A stretch of 64,000 nt of DNA from Oscarella lobularis (lineage: Eukaryota; Porifera; Homoscleromorpha; Homosclerophorida; Oscarellidae). Location of the stretch: the NCBI RefSeq assembly GCF_947507565.1, contig NC_089191.1:1736001-1800000 (forward strand). The letters run 5' to 3'. Shown here piece by piece: positions 35,836 through 47,794 of this stretch. The position numbers and the translations under genes were made by a program. A model generated the notes under the pieces. It had not been told where the DNA came from. It did not search any database and saw only the letters and a program-made list of their open reading frames with translations. Positions within the stretch are counted from its first letter, which is position 1. Each line of letters opens with the position of its first letter.

Positions 35836-38800
35836 ATGAGCAGCCGAAGGCCAAAGCGATATCGCCTTTGGCGTGACGATCCCTACGCAAAAGTCCCGAA
35901 GCAGACGCTAAGTAGGTGGAAATTAACTTCGGCAATCCAGCACGACGACGAGTGTGATTTGTCGGAAGTAGAAGACGTGTCAGAAGGTGATTTGGATGGG
36001 TTTTATGTGCCTAATCCCTGCGTATAGTAAGAGTATATGTACATATATAACGTTCCTATAATGAAGTAGCGCGCGTGAGAGGGAATATATTGGGATTATT
36101 CGTGATTACCTAAATGCTAAAAAGTCCTAGATCTACTCCATAAATTTGGAATTATTATAGGGAGCAGTTCTGCTAGTGACTCCGAAATGGAACAAAATTC
36201 TGACAATGACAAAGTGATAGTAAATTATTATAGCTATATTTTTTTAACTTTTCATCTATGCATTACTAAAAATATAGAATGACAATATGGATGATCGTGA
36301 GATTTACGATAATCAGATCGATGATTCCATAAGCGAAGAATCAAGTGCGAAAATTAATTCCTTATAATTACTACCTGCATGTGAATCACTTTTTACACGC
36401 AATTAGATTGCGAAGACGAAGATTCATACCTGGAAGACAGATCCGACTTTGATTCAGATTCAGACAAAATGGATGACGAGAACTCCGACCAAGTAAAAAG
36501 ATTCATTTTATTCACTCAACAAGTATCTGTCTTCGAGCATCATTTCTTGCCAAAGGGGAGTGATTTAAAAGATCCTTCGCAGACGCTTTATCCCTCGGCC
36601 AAAATTACCAAGGATTTCAGCTCCGTATCAATTTTGAAATTAGCTGCCAGGCATAACCTAACGAAAGCCGCTCTATCTGATATCTTGAAGTTAATATCAC
36701 GTCATCTTCCATCGGATACCGCAACACCTAGTCATCTTCGTTCCGTCTACATGCTAGAGAAATGGGCGACTAAGAAGGACAAGATTGAGCATACCGTGTG
36801 CCTCTCTTGTGCTCAATTGATAGGCGAAGATAGCTGCAGCAAGCCCTCCTGTAAAGCTTCAGGAAAAGGCCACGTAAAATTCATCGAACTGTCTGTTGAA
36901 AAGCAGATCACCAAGTTTTTTCAAGGTACTTTTGATGTTTAATTTTACACTATACAGGTATGTGTGAATATTCTTTTTGTTACAGATGACCCAGGTTTTA
37001 TCGGAAAGCTGACTGATTCCTGTCAAAGAGTAGATTCGAGCGAACCTTCTCTGCGAGACATTTTTGACGGACAGCTCTACCTGGAAAAAAAGAATGAGCA
37101 AAGGAGAAACGGAGCAGACATTCAGTTGTCTCTTACCCTTTCAACGGATGGTGTACAGTTATTTAAATCGTCATCACTATCTATGTGGCCTCTTTGGATA
37201 CGAATTAATGATCTGCCGCCATCTATCAGGTAAAGCAAATCAAGTTACTTATCTTCGTTTGTAGAAATTTAATTAACAAGGTTCTACAACAAGTACAAGA
37301 TTTTGGCTGGAGTTTGGGTTGGTAAGAGCAGGCCGCCCATGCTCTGGTTTCTGAAACCCTTCGTCACAGCTCTTAATGAGCTTAGCAGCAAAGGTATGAT
37401 AGACTAGTTGTTAGATATATTGGAGAAGACTTAGAGTAACACAGAGCAAACTATATAGGGTTCAATATTCCTACAGAGGAAGAACCATTGCTTTGCAAGG
37501 TCTTTGTTACTTTGCTTGTAACTGACCTTCCCGCAAAGGCAGCTGTTCTTTCTCATACGCTGTTCAATGGAAAACACGGCTGCAGCTACTGCACTATCGA
37601 GGGAGAAGTTGTTCCTAAGGGCCGTGGTCATGCACGCGTATACAGCCACCAGCCTATGTTGGAGATGAGATCGCACCAAAGCATATTAGAAAATGCAAAA
37701 GTTGCATTGGAAGAAAACGTATAATAAGTCAAAAAGCTTTTCGTTAACTATTTATTTTATACAGAAACCTGTTTTGGGAATCAAGGGAGTTTCCCCTTTA
37801 GCTCGCTTGAATAGCTTCGATTTATCTCGAAGTGTAGGGATCGACTATATGCATTGCGTTTTGGAGGGTGTTGTGAAACGTCTGCTAGACCTCTGGTTTC
37901 AACCGTCCGAGGAGATTTACTGCATCAGCCTTTTCGCTGATGCAGTTGAAAAGCGATTAGAACAAATTAATCCACCTGAGATAGTAACGCGTTTGCCAAA
38001 TACCATTATGAAAAGAAAACAATGGAAAGGTGATATACAACTCTTTCTCGTGTTACTGCTTAATTTCATATATACGTAGCTTCCGAATATCGATCGTGGC
38101 TGTTGTTCTATTCTCTCTCTGTGCTCCAAAATGTATTGCCTGATCATTTATGGTGGCACTTCAGTCTGCTTGTTGGAGCGATATCTATCTACTTGGGCAC
38201 AAATATCACCAGAGAGCAGCAGAAGCATGCGGAAATAATGATTGACAAGTATTGTCGATTATACGAAAATTTCTATGGTACATTTTATGTATATGATCAT
38301 AACCCGCCGCTGACACAAACCAATCATGCTGTAGACGATACGTAGCATGAAGGTGGCCTTTAATTAATACTCTTTTCTGTGTCAGGAAAAGAAAACTGCA
38401 CAATGAATGTGCACCTACTTCGCCATATTCCAAATGATGTCGTGCTTCATGGACCACTTTGGACTCACTCTACCTTTGAGTTTGAATCTGTTAGTGGTCA
38501 TCTGAGTCGACTTATTCATAGCAAGCATGACATTGAAACACAGGTGCGTAATTGATTTATATAAAAATATATAAGTAGTATTGCTCAAATTCACTGCATG
38601 GATGAAGGTTGCAGCGGCGTGGCAAATGTCCTCTGGCTTGCCTTCAACTAGTAACGATTTGTCGCCGGCTCTCGATCGCTTCAGGTTTAGCGTATATATT
38701 TCCATTCTAATGCAGAGGTACAAATAAATCTAATTTTTACATTTATGTAGTTCAAGGCGCTTTAAAAGGCAAGAACTTGAAAGTGGAATCTACGCTGTAG

Positions 38801-39285
38801 GTGCTCCGTACGAAGAGAAACTGAACGATGAAGTCATTACGGCATTAAAATGTGTAACGAAAAAGCCCTGCATCGCCTCTCTTTCATACAAGAGAATTTT
38901 CTACAAAAATTTGGGGCATATACACTGCAGAAAATATTCAAAAGCTCCGAAAAGAAACAACTACACGGTCCTTCTAAATATCAAGGGAAAATTAGTGTAC
39001 GCTGCGATAGAAAAATTTCTTTCGATTTCTACCGAGAATACGTCTGATTTTCACTGCGTGATCTACAAGCCGTTAATGGAGAAAGATGCGTTTTTTAACG
39101 AAGAAGAAGCTCCAGAAGAAGTTGCTTGTCACTTGGTCATGTTAAATACCATCATCAAAAACGTCGAAAAGAGGGAGGAGATATCTGCTTGTCTCATAAA
39201 TCAAATACAAAACAGAGTTGCTTTTATAGAACATGATCAAAAAATCCGACTCGTCCAAGTTCCTAACTGTTATGAAAGGGATTAA
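35836..39285 (+). CDS. Tnp2/DUF4218-type transposase (about 11-12 exons, approximate joins)
   Basis: Approximate exons: 35836-36020, 36161-36220, 36285-36350, 36405-36925, 36986-37230, 37262-37395, 37458-37724, 37766-38033, 38082-38277, 38384-38544, 38608-38699, 38751-39285. The start MSSRRPKRYRLWRDD resembles N-termini of metazoan Tnp2-like proteins, and an acidic Ser-rich segment follows. A CxxC...C...C cluster lies near 36800-36860. The core has LSTDGVQLFKSS, NDLPPSIR, LLVTDLPAKAAVL, NGKHGCSYC and IDYMHCVLEGVVKRLLDLWF, all typical of the family. It continues with a DUF4218-like part (WLLFYSLSVLQ...LP..LW.HF, later HGPLW...FEFES.SGHL) and a C-terminal VPN-YERD end. Catalytic acidic residues cannot be assigned by eye. 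No frameshift was noticed. Confidence 0.75.
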
Positions 39286-39373
39286 ACGTTTGATTCCACA
39301 TGACATGTGTTTTATTATATGTACATGCAGTTAGCATGATCGATTTCATAAGAATTTTTCAGATTTCATGAGG

Positions 39374-39590
39374 ACTCATGAGAATCTGAAAGATTTTATT
39401 ACGACTCATGAGAATCTGAAAGATTTCACGAGTACTCATGAGAATCTGAAAGATTTTATTAGGACTGATGAGAATCTGAAAGATTTCACGAGTACTCATG
39501 AGAATCTGAAAGATTTCATGACGACTCATGAGAATCTGAAAGATTTCATGAGGACTCACGAGAATCTGAAAGATTTCATGAGGACTCGTG
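39374..39590 (+). repeat. Right subterminal tandem array, 30-bp unit, about 7 copies
   Basis: The unit is ACTCATGAGAATCTGAAAG followed by ATTTCATGAGG or close variants. Being a multiple of three, it opens spurious frames on both strands. A second, shorter run of ACTCGTGAGATCTCACGAGG follows at about 39610-39660. Likely transposase-binding region. Confidence 0.8.
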
Positions 39591-39676
39591 AGGCCACATG
39601 AGATTTCATGAGGACTCACGAGGACTCGTGAGATCTCACGAGGACTCGTGAGATCTCACGATCTTTTCTGTACGGG

Positions 39677-39678
39677 TT
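39677..39678. repeat. Target-site duplication (TT), right
   Basis: Pairs with 33751-33752 on either side of the transposon. Confidence 0.7.
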
Positions 39679-42600
39679 CACCCACCTCCAGACCGGCATC
39701 CACAAGCAACAAGAGATTTATTACTTGGCGAACTTTCTTCAAATATTTCGGAGGGTAAATTGTCAACCACGTAACAGCCTTTTCGACGGTGCCAATAATT
39801 TTACAGTTAATAAATACTTTTATGTCAAATATAAATGACTGTAAATCGAGCACAACTCGAACCGCGATTTCAAGCGGAGGAAAAAACTCTTCTTTCAGGA
39901 GTACCTGAAGTTTTTTCGCCAACTTTTCGGCTTTGTCAACAACGTCCATAACTGGTTGAAAGATTTCTTCGGGAAAAGACAAGCTCGAGAAGAAGTCGCA
40001 CAATTTCCGCAAAAAGTTTTTGCCAAAGTCTTTCACTTTCTCTAACACATTGTCTAAAGCATTAGACAAAAAATCGCTTGCTTTATTCCAAACATCAAAC
40101 AGCTTCTGAACAAGCGATTTCAACCATTGAACCAATGGAAATCCAGACAAAGATATCTCACGCCGAACGCGTCCAGCCTTCGATATTGACTGATGGACTT
40201 CCACCTCGCGACGTCGTCTTCCAAACGAGGGCAAACTGACATCAGCTTCAAAGTCAAAACCACTCAAAAGCGCATCAACGACTCTCTTTCCCAAAGCGAC
40301 AGCGTCAGCGACAGAAGCGTTTCGTGAAAATTCGATAACGTCGGTAACATTGTCAATAGCATAGCGAGCAAGAACGTGAAGACGGTCGACGTATTGTTCA
40401 ACTTTATCGACAACGTCTGACAAACTAGCAATCTCTTTAATGTCTTCAACAATTTCTACGGCATCATCAATGAGAGGTTTGAGGTCGTCAGCTATGAGCT
40501 CACCAAGGCAGACAAGATTTCCCGAGCATTCCTGGGCAACAGAATTTTCTAAATCGTCAAAATACTTGTCTACAAGTGAACACAGGTCTTCAAGGAATTT
40601 TGAAATTTTTTTGGCGAGATTTTTAACAGGCGTTACTGCAGCTTCTGTCACCTCAAGTAAGCCTTTAGCAGCCGTATCGGTTGTAGCATTTACAAGATCA
40701 TTGTAGCAGTTCAGCATTCCCGTTAACTTTGCTTCATACATAAGAACGATGTCGACAACGCCGCTGAAAGAGCACGTCAAATCAAACGTAAGACTAACAT
40801 TCTTCGCTGCGTCCTTGATTGTGCCCAAGGAATCGATGAAGCCATTAACTTGATCAACAGCCGATGCAATGCGGTCTATGAAATCGTTAACAAACTCGAT
40901 ACCTTTTGATAGGTACTGAAGAGCGACTTCAGATGCCTTCTTTAACACAGTTAGAAGTTTATCTCTCATAGAATCAAGAAATGAATTCACGTTTTCCACT
41001 CCATCATCAATGAGATTCAATACAAAATCTCGACCTTGTTTGGCGTAATTTACAAAGTTCTTTGAGTCGGTGACGAACTCAACGACAGACTGAATCCAAC
41101 CAGAAACTTCCAGAGTCCTATCTAAGATTTCGTTGATTCTTTCTGACACCTCGACAATTTCTGGAACCTTGCTACCGAGAACGCCAACTAATTCACTGAC
41201 ATCTCGCGCCATCTTTACGAAGCGGACAAAATCTTTGCCAGTCTCAAGATACTCACGAAAAGGGGCAAGTTTTTCTTCTATAACCTCGGCAAATTCTTCA
41301 ATTTTTGTGTCAATAAAGTCTGAAACACTTCGATTGAAATCACGGGCAAAAGAATTAAATTTTGTGATCACTTCGTCGTCAATCAAAGTTGCCACTTTTT
41401 CAATACTTTCCTTCATTAAATTCTGCACTATTTGAAACAAATCAATAGCCGACAGTTGTCTGCCCTTAACGACAAACTCTTCAAACAGTTCATCAGAAGC
41501 ATTTCTCAAGAAACCTTGAACTTTTTCCGTCATGTTAGCAACAAAATTCTGACTAAAAAGAAGCGCAAAATCTGCATGGCCTCTCACCAATGAGAGGAGT
41601 GACTGTGTAGTGCCACACAACTGCTTTTCGACAGCTCTTATTCCTACGCTGATAGGCACCAAAGCGCGGCCAACAATGCTAGGATCGAGAAGCGACTTCT
41701 TTCCAAGAGCAAGAATAAATTTCGTGGCGTCTGAAACAGCAGAAAAGCGTTCTAGCTGAGAGTGAAATTCATCGATGACAGAGCGTGAATTGGTAAGAAT
41801 GTCTTTGAAGCTAATAACATTAACCTTGAAGTCTAAAACCAACTTTTTTGACGCTCGTTTGCCAAACTTGAATCCAAATTTGAAGCCGTCGAATACGAGT
41901 CCTCCCCAATCAATAAAGCCGGTAAAAAAATTTGACAAATCAATGATTTTTGGAAGAGTAATGCTGGGAAGATTAAAATCCCACGAGGGTAAGCCTGGCA
42001 AGTTGATGCCTTGAACGCCAGGTAGTTTAGGAAAGTCGAAATTGGGAAGGGTTACATCAGGAAAGTCCGGAAAGTCTAGCGCGAAACCTCGTATATTAAG
42101 CAGCCATTTTTCCAACGAAAAGCGCAAACTAGGACCATCGAAATTCACCGAAAAATCAAAATTGGAAAGTGATCCCGCCAAGTCACAAATCCATTTCCCA
42201 AATTTTGTTGAATTTGTTTCAGAAATTCCGTCAACGGCTTTTTTGACATGATTAACAGTGTCGGTCACATTTTCAATGTAACTGCCAAGAAGGTTGATTG
42301 GATCAACAACGTTGATGGTTAGATTACTACAAAGTTCGCTCAACTTTGCTAGTTTCTTTTCTGCGAAGGCTTTCAGAAATTCGAGCAAATCTCTCACAAT
42401 GTCACGAAGAAACGTCAGACCGCCAACTCGACTTATGAAGCTTTTAATCTTCTTGATAAAATCCAAGACGACGTTACTGGCGGCCACGGCTTTGTCCAAA
42501 AGATCCATAGCACTGTGCATCAAATTCAAAAATGGAAGAACAGGCTTGAGGATTACGTCGACACTCAGAAAAGTGTCGTCAAGAAAATCAAGAACCGTTA

Positions 42601-45378
42601 TCACAAATTCGACGAAAGGAGCAATACTGTTTCGAATATTGCCAAGAACCTTCTCGGCTGTACCAACAACGGCGTTAAGCAATTTCGAAAGAAACTCGTT
42701 TTTATATGAAAGGCCCGTTTGAAACGCAGCCCGGCCGTGAATGATGTCGAAGCGGAATCCAAATACATCAACAAAGGCGTTCACGTCATTGAAAATGTCC
42801 AGCTCTACCTTGGCGTCAAAAATGGACAAGTAGATGCGTACAAGATTGCGAAAGACAGCGACAAAACTAGCTTTAACTTTGTCAGCTCCAAAGTCTTTAG
42901 AAAACGTCTTGTCGACTCCGTACGCTTTGTCGACAAGAGGGTTAAGAAGTTTCTCCAGAATCTCTTCTATATCTATATCTGCCTTGCGCCTTGCTCGACT
43001 CAAGTGAGTTTCTTTCGCGTCTCGAACTGAGCGTAGTAGCAGGCCTTTTTTCAGAGTGGCGCGCGATTCTTCATCAGTGCGAGTCTTGAAAAACAGCAGC
43101 AAATGCTTCTCAACATCTGGGTAAACATGAACTGAATTGTGATATAGACGACTAAGGGCTTTAACGCCGTTCTCTGTTAGTTCATCTCTACGACTCAACA
43201 TCGCGTCCACAGCAGCCAACTTTTCCGCTTCCGAGCGATTTCTGTCAGAAACAATGCGCACAAATACGGGCTCGACCTTCGCCCACGTCATATGTCGCAT
43301 CCCGTAGACGGCAGCACGACGTATGCTCGTTCGATTGTGCTCCACCAGCTCAAGAAGCCGAACCAAGCTTTTATCGTGGCCGGCATTTCCGAGAGCCGCC
43401 GCGTGAGCAATCACGTGATCATCAAATTGACTCCACATTTCGCGCTCATCACGAACGGGACATGCACTGAGTCGCCTCTCCAAGTGACTGACGATGTCGA
43501 CAGCTAGAATATTATCTCCACGTTCCCGCGCTTTTCGCGCTAAACGACCCAATGAGAGAGCTGCCGCGTGACGCGATTGCATGTCGAGGTAGTCCGCACG
43601 GGTTGTGACGTGTTTCAATTGAGAAACGAGTCTTGGATGAGGAACGTCAACGCCGTGCGTTGCAACAATAAGGTCAGAAAATCTTTCAGGTGTGGTTGCG
43701 ATTGAATTGTTCCGCATGGCACGGACAATGCATTCTTGTCCGTACAGCGACGCGGCAAGCGCCTGAATAAGGTAACGCCATTGAGACGGAAGATCATTGC
43801 CTCTGCATATTAGATCAACGACTCGTCGTGCATTAGAATCGTCTGCGCGAATAATTTTCACTAGATTCAGCAAACATTGAGATCGTTTTGCAATTGGCGC
43901 TTCTTCCGTGATGCAGTTTATTAGCTGAGGTGCATCAGCACTAGTACGCGCTTCCGGTCCATTCTCAAATTCAAAGACAGGAGCTGTCAGTGGTCCAGAA
44001 CGACTGTCCTTAACCAGAAGTTCATCTTTGATGAAATGATCCAAATTGATTTGTGCTGAGCGTTTGTGACGATGACGAGCGTCCACGCTATCGCATACAC
44101 CAACGAAGTGCAATTTAGATACGCCACGGATAGAGAGATCAGCATTGCTGCGTTTGTAAACAGTTTCGGTGTCGGCTCTCCTGCCCTTGGCCGAGTGAGG
44201 TAAATAGCTCACAAGGTGTCGGTGAGAAGAGCGAACGAAACTAAACAGAACTTTGCAGAGTCTGAAAACACCATTATAAGATATTCTACCTGTTGTTCAC
44301 CAAATAAACAAAATGCTGACGTTTTTCGTCGCGGTCACCAGGCTCAAAATTATTCTCTTGCGACGTCGAAAAAATGTAGTCTTCGTGCTTGTGACTCTTG
44401 GCTATGTGATACGTACCACTTGTAGCCCCGGGCGAGATAGTAAAGCGACCGCGATGAAGTCCATTCTCGTCTATGTCGTTTGACTCGTATTCCATCTCGT
44501 GACTCATTGTCAAGTTTAGGCTGAATCCGGAGAGAATTCCTTTTAGAAAAAAACATAAAAAAAAGCAAGAAAACAGTATGCTTAACACCGTTATACCCTT
44601 CTTAAGCGCTATCGCTTCATCGCTGTCGTTTTCGGAGTAGTACACTTCTTGTACCACTCCACAGCTGTCTTGAGTGAAGTAAAAATCGGCGGACAGCGTC
44701 TTTTCGAGATAAGGATCCGAAGGAGAGCTCCTGATAACGTTAAGACTTTCGCTAACAACATTTCGAGGATTCTTCACGTTCAGTTTCAACAACCACGCAT
44801 CTTCACCGTGATTGCCGACAACAGTCAGTAAAACCTAGACGGAAAGAGGCGATAGTTTCCAATTTTTAATTTAAAAAACGTGTAAAAACTTAAAACAGTT
44901 CACCTACAGATTACTGCGAAGTCAATAATTCATCCACTAACGTGGTTATAGCATAACTAAAATCGTGAGTCGGTCTAAAGAGGGCGGACAAAGAAAAGCA
45001 GAGGGCGCCTCTGCCTCCTTCAGACAAAACGTTTTCAGCATCCAAAAATGCACACATATAATTAAATAGCGACAAACGGTCAGGATAATCCACTTTTATA
45101 CGCACCCATCCATGAACGTCTCAAAATTCACCCATGTACGCACGTACCTTTGCCGCCATTCCATGTCCACCGCTTTTAGTCGAGTGAAAGTGAAGCTGCA
45201 TAGTGTAGTCGTATTCCAGGCAAAAAGGAGCAGAAAAATAGCTAAAAGCCAAAGACTCTCCCTGACCCGCTGTGTTTAACACAGAGGACGCGCCGGCAGA
45301 GAGCCGATCAGACAGCTCCACAACGCCTTCTGCCAGCCAAATAATAAAAAGAGGTAGAACTGCGCGCAAAGCGGCCAT
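39677..45378 (-). CDS. Giant surface protein, part 1: LLTP/vitellogenin-like N-terminus and amphipathic region
   Basis: Exons (minus): 45378-45148, 44834-44597, 44539-44290, then 44261 running into the transposon at 39677; all phases agree. The start ATG (45378) opens a signal peptide (AALRAVLPLFIIWLAEG). Exons 2-3 carry the LLTP N-sheet hallmarks: FYFTQDSCGVVQEVYY and KKGILSGFSLNL. Residues 290-640 or so are helical, with LLTP-superhelix phrasing (AAALGNAGHDKSLVRLLEL, IRRAAVYGMRHM). The rest, to residue 1768, is long amphipathic helices with a Pro/Leu-rich stretch (DFPDVTLPNFDFPKLPG) near 42000. Basic cleavage motifs are RHKRS (about 44065), RRRREV (about 40215) and RVRREI (about 40160). LLTPs bind lipid and are secreted; lipid binding here is inference. 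The frame continues into part 2 (33750) once the transposon is removed. Confidence 0.8.
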
Positions 45379-46995
45379 GATGAAGACAACAACGCCCAAT
45401 CGTCGCAGCTGAAGAGAAACTCGCTGCAGGGAAAAGGCAAGAACGGCTACTCTGCAGCGAGAGACGTGTGATAACATAGAATGAGATTACCTTGTAAAAT
45501 TTGTTAGCCTATAATCCTGGCTTGAAATTGAAAGCAATACGTCCTATTGACAAACTACCTTTTAAACTCACTTTAAAAAATGAAAAAATTATGACAGATG
45601 TCTCGCCATCTACATCGCCGAAACGTTAATTAAATAATCTGCAGATATGAAACTAGCCAAAAATAAGCTAATGGATGTTCATTTGTGGGTTAAGAAACGC
45701 CGAAAAGTCCGGAGTAGTAAATAAATATAAAAACTTAAGAACTACAATAGAATGTTCAATTAAATATAATTGAGGGTAATAACGCTGAAAACCTCGAATC
45801 ACCCTCAGCTTGTAGTCTGCGTCAACTTTGTAGTCGAATGTTTTCATAGAGCAAGTAATTTTAAGAAAACATCGGTTTTGAAACTCTTCATCTTGGAGAT
45901 CGAGGACGAAGACTATTTGTCGGCTAGCAGGGCTAACAGGCCGTTTTGCATAGGGATGGGGATTTCGAACAACGATCCCGATACGCAGGAAAATTCGTTT
46001 GCTGGCCTTATATATATATTACCGTACGGATACCCTTTCGCCGTCTTACCTATTCGGATTTTTTTCGGATTCGATCGGTCGAACAAACGCTTTGAAAAAT
46101 ACCTACGAAAATAATTTGACGTACAGACGTCTAGTCGTGCCCCGATCGCAGAAGGTCGGCCTATCGTATGTCGTCCGTCCGTACGAAAAGAGAAATTTGC
46201 CGGTGGCAATACTGTACAATGTATTGAGATTTCTACGTCGATCGATCGCGGTAAATCTAGCGAATTGCGAGGCTCGCGTACTGCCCGCAGGTCCCATACG
46301 TTCCCGAGTTGCCTTACCTCTAGAAACGAAACTCTTTTCCGTCGCTCTTGGCCGGGCAAACGCTGAAAATCGTAAGGTAACAAATCGCCGTCGCAAAAAG
46401 TATAAAAAAGGGCGTGACAGGTTCGCCTTTGGCTATTGGCCAGTCTAGGAAAGGAACGCGAAACTCAATATGGTTGACACGCGACTCGCTCAAGATTACC
46501 GACCGAATCGAGCCATTTCTGTCGTTTTACAATGACTCAAAGTACATGGAATGTTCGTATCTCACGCGCGGTCGCCAACGGCAGTAGATCTAGCTGGCCT
46601 CTACTTATCTCCCCGACCCAAAAGCTTCCGTCATACGGGAGTGCTGGAAGCACTCTCTTTCGATGCTACGACCTCCGACGAAGCAGCAAGGTACGAAACG
46701 ATATCTCAGCAACCGCAAGGGACGCGTTTTTCACGTGCTAATGTCGTTGAAACCGCATGAGATGATGTTCGACACGAAAATGGGCGGACGGTGTGATTTC
46801 ACTTCAGTATTAGCGTCTCGCGCTCTCCTCGCGTTGCCTTAGCACTGACAGTCCTTCTGCGGCAAAGCCATTTGAGGCATACTTGGGACCGAACTATACG
46901 TACTGCTGAACGGGAAGTCAAATGTCCTGCCATTTTATTGGTCGTGATTTGTTTTTCATATGCTTTTATCGTTTTTCTCTTTTTCTTAGAAAGAA
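45379..46995. other. Shared upstream region of the two divergent giant genes
   Basis: No convincing coding exons. Open frames at 45913-46448 overlap on both strands and match nothing I recognise. A TATATATATATT run lies at about 46008-46019. At about 46970-46991 a pyrimidine-rich tract ending in CTTAG resembles a 3' splice site a few bases before the ATGAC of the LTR element's target site. That suggests the plus-strand gene once had a 5' leader intron here. Confidence 0.45.
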
Positions 46996-47000
46996 ATGAC
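46996..47000. repeat. Target-site duplication ATGAC, left
   Basis: Matches ATGAC at 48089-48093, the first bases of the plus-strand giant gene. Confidence 0.85.
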
Positions 47001-47066
47001 TGTATCGTGAGAGGATGAATGATCTATTAGGCCCCAATTAGCTAGGGTTAGCGCACTACCGTCACA
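47001..47066 (-). repeat. LTR (3' LTR in element orientation)
   Basis: 66 bp, TG...CA, copy of 48023-48088. Confidence 0.9.
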
Positions 47067-47564
47067 TCCCCCCTTCTTCAAACAAAACAAAACAAAAAAA
47101 AAGTAGACTACACAGACAACACAAAGAAGAGTTAAGAGTTCAACACTGCGCACGTGGATGGTCAGGAGAAAAAGCGTCGGAGTACAGCGGAGTAGTGCAT
47201 CTTTCTTCGGGCGATGGGCGGCAGATCCGTGAGATAATTGTCGGACAGGTGCGTAACGAGAGTAATGAACGCGTACGCGTCCCACGCTTGGCGCAACGGT
47301 TGCCAGGCGTCTGCGATGGTATCAGCGCTGCGGCCTTTGAACTCGCCGGCAGAGGGACGCTGGTCGGCCGCACGATCGAGGACGCGCGGCGAAGTCGGAG
47401 CAGCGAAACGGTCGACGAAGATAGGTGAGAGTCTTTACGTGAGCGCGACGGCGTAGAGAGCATAGATGAGTGAGAGAGAGACGACGTGGGAGGTCGCGAA
47501 GTGAAAGAGAGCAGACAGGCAGACGGTGGTAAAGTGAAAACGAGCGGACGGGCAGTCGGCGATG

Positions 47565-47720
47565 CGGACGGCGAAGAAGACATAGAAGAAGGCGTAGAAG
47601 AAGGTAAGATTGGCGATGCGGACGGCGAAGAAGGCAGAGAAGAAGGCAGAAAAGAAGAAAACGTAGAAGAAGGCAGAGAAGAAGACGTAGAAGAAGGCAG
47701 AAAAGAAGGCAAGCGTGCGT
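47565..47720 (+). repeat. GAAGAAGGC-type short tandem repeat inside the LTR element
   Basis: Degenerate purine-rich repeats of GAAGAAGGC and GAAGACGTA type, giving an acidic open frame on one strand and a Ser/Phe frame on the other. Confidence 0.7.
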
Positions 47721-47794
47721 CGTCGCTCAAGCGAGACGACGAAAAACGAGGAGAAGCGCGAGAGACGGACGATGGCGTTGCAGTAGGTGGGATT

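Larger units (their letters stand above)
33753..39676 (+). mobile_element. EnSpm/Tnp2-like DNA transposon, 5,924 bp, inserted in a coding exon
   Basis: Terminal inverted repeats are CCCGTACGGAAAAG (33753-33766) and CTTTTCTGTACGGG (39663-39676), 13 of 14 matching. Arrays rich in the palindrome CTCATGAG lie just inside both ends. The interior carries a multi-exon Tnp2/DUF4218-type transposase on the plus strand and a divergent minus-strand gene with Tudor-like and BEN-like parts. The transposase exons show no stops in the frames I followed, so the copy looks young and possibly autonomous. It interrupts the giant minus-strand gene. The superfamily call rests on the transposase; the 2-bp TSD fits the 2-4 bp usual for EnSpm. 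Confidence 0.85.

Noticed and set aside
39359-39619. Repetitive 77-86 codon frames on both strands
   Set aside because: By-product of the 30-bp subterminal array of the transposon.
44905-45110. Possible extra exon (frame with KVDYPDRLSLFNYM) between LLTP exons 1 and 2
   Set aside because: Exons 1 and 2 join directly in phase 0 and read naturally as LLTP (MAAK-VLLTVVG); the extra frame would break the domain.
45913-46448. Open frames of 149 and 156 codons in the divergent promoter region
   Set aside because: Opposite strands of the same sequence, no known motif, and broken by frame switches; treated as chance.
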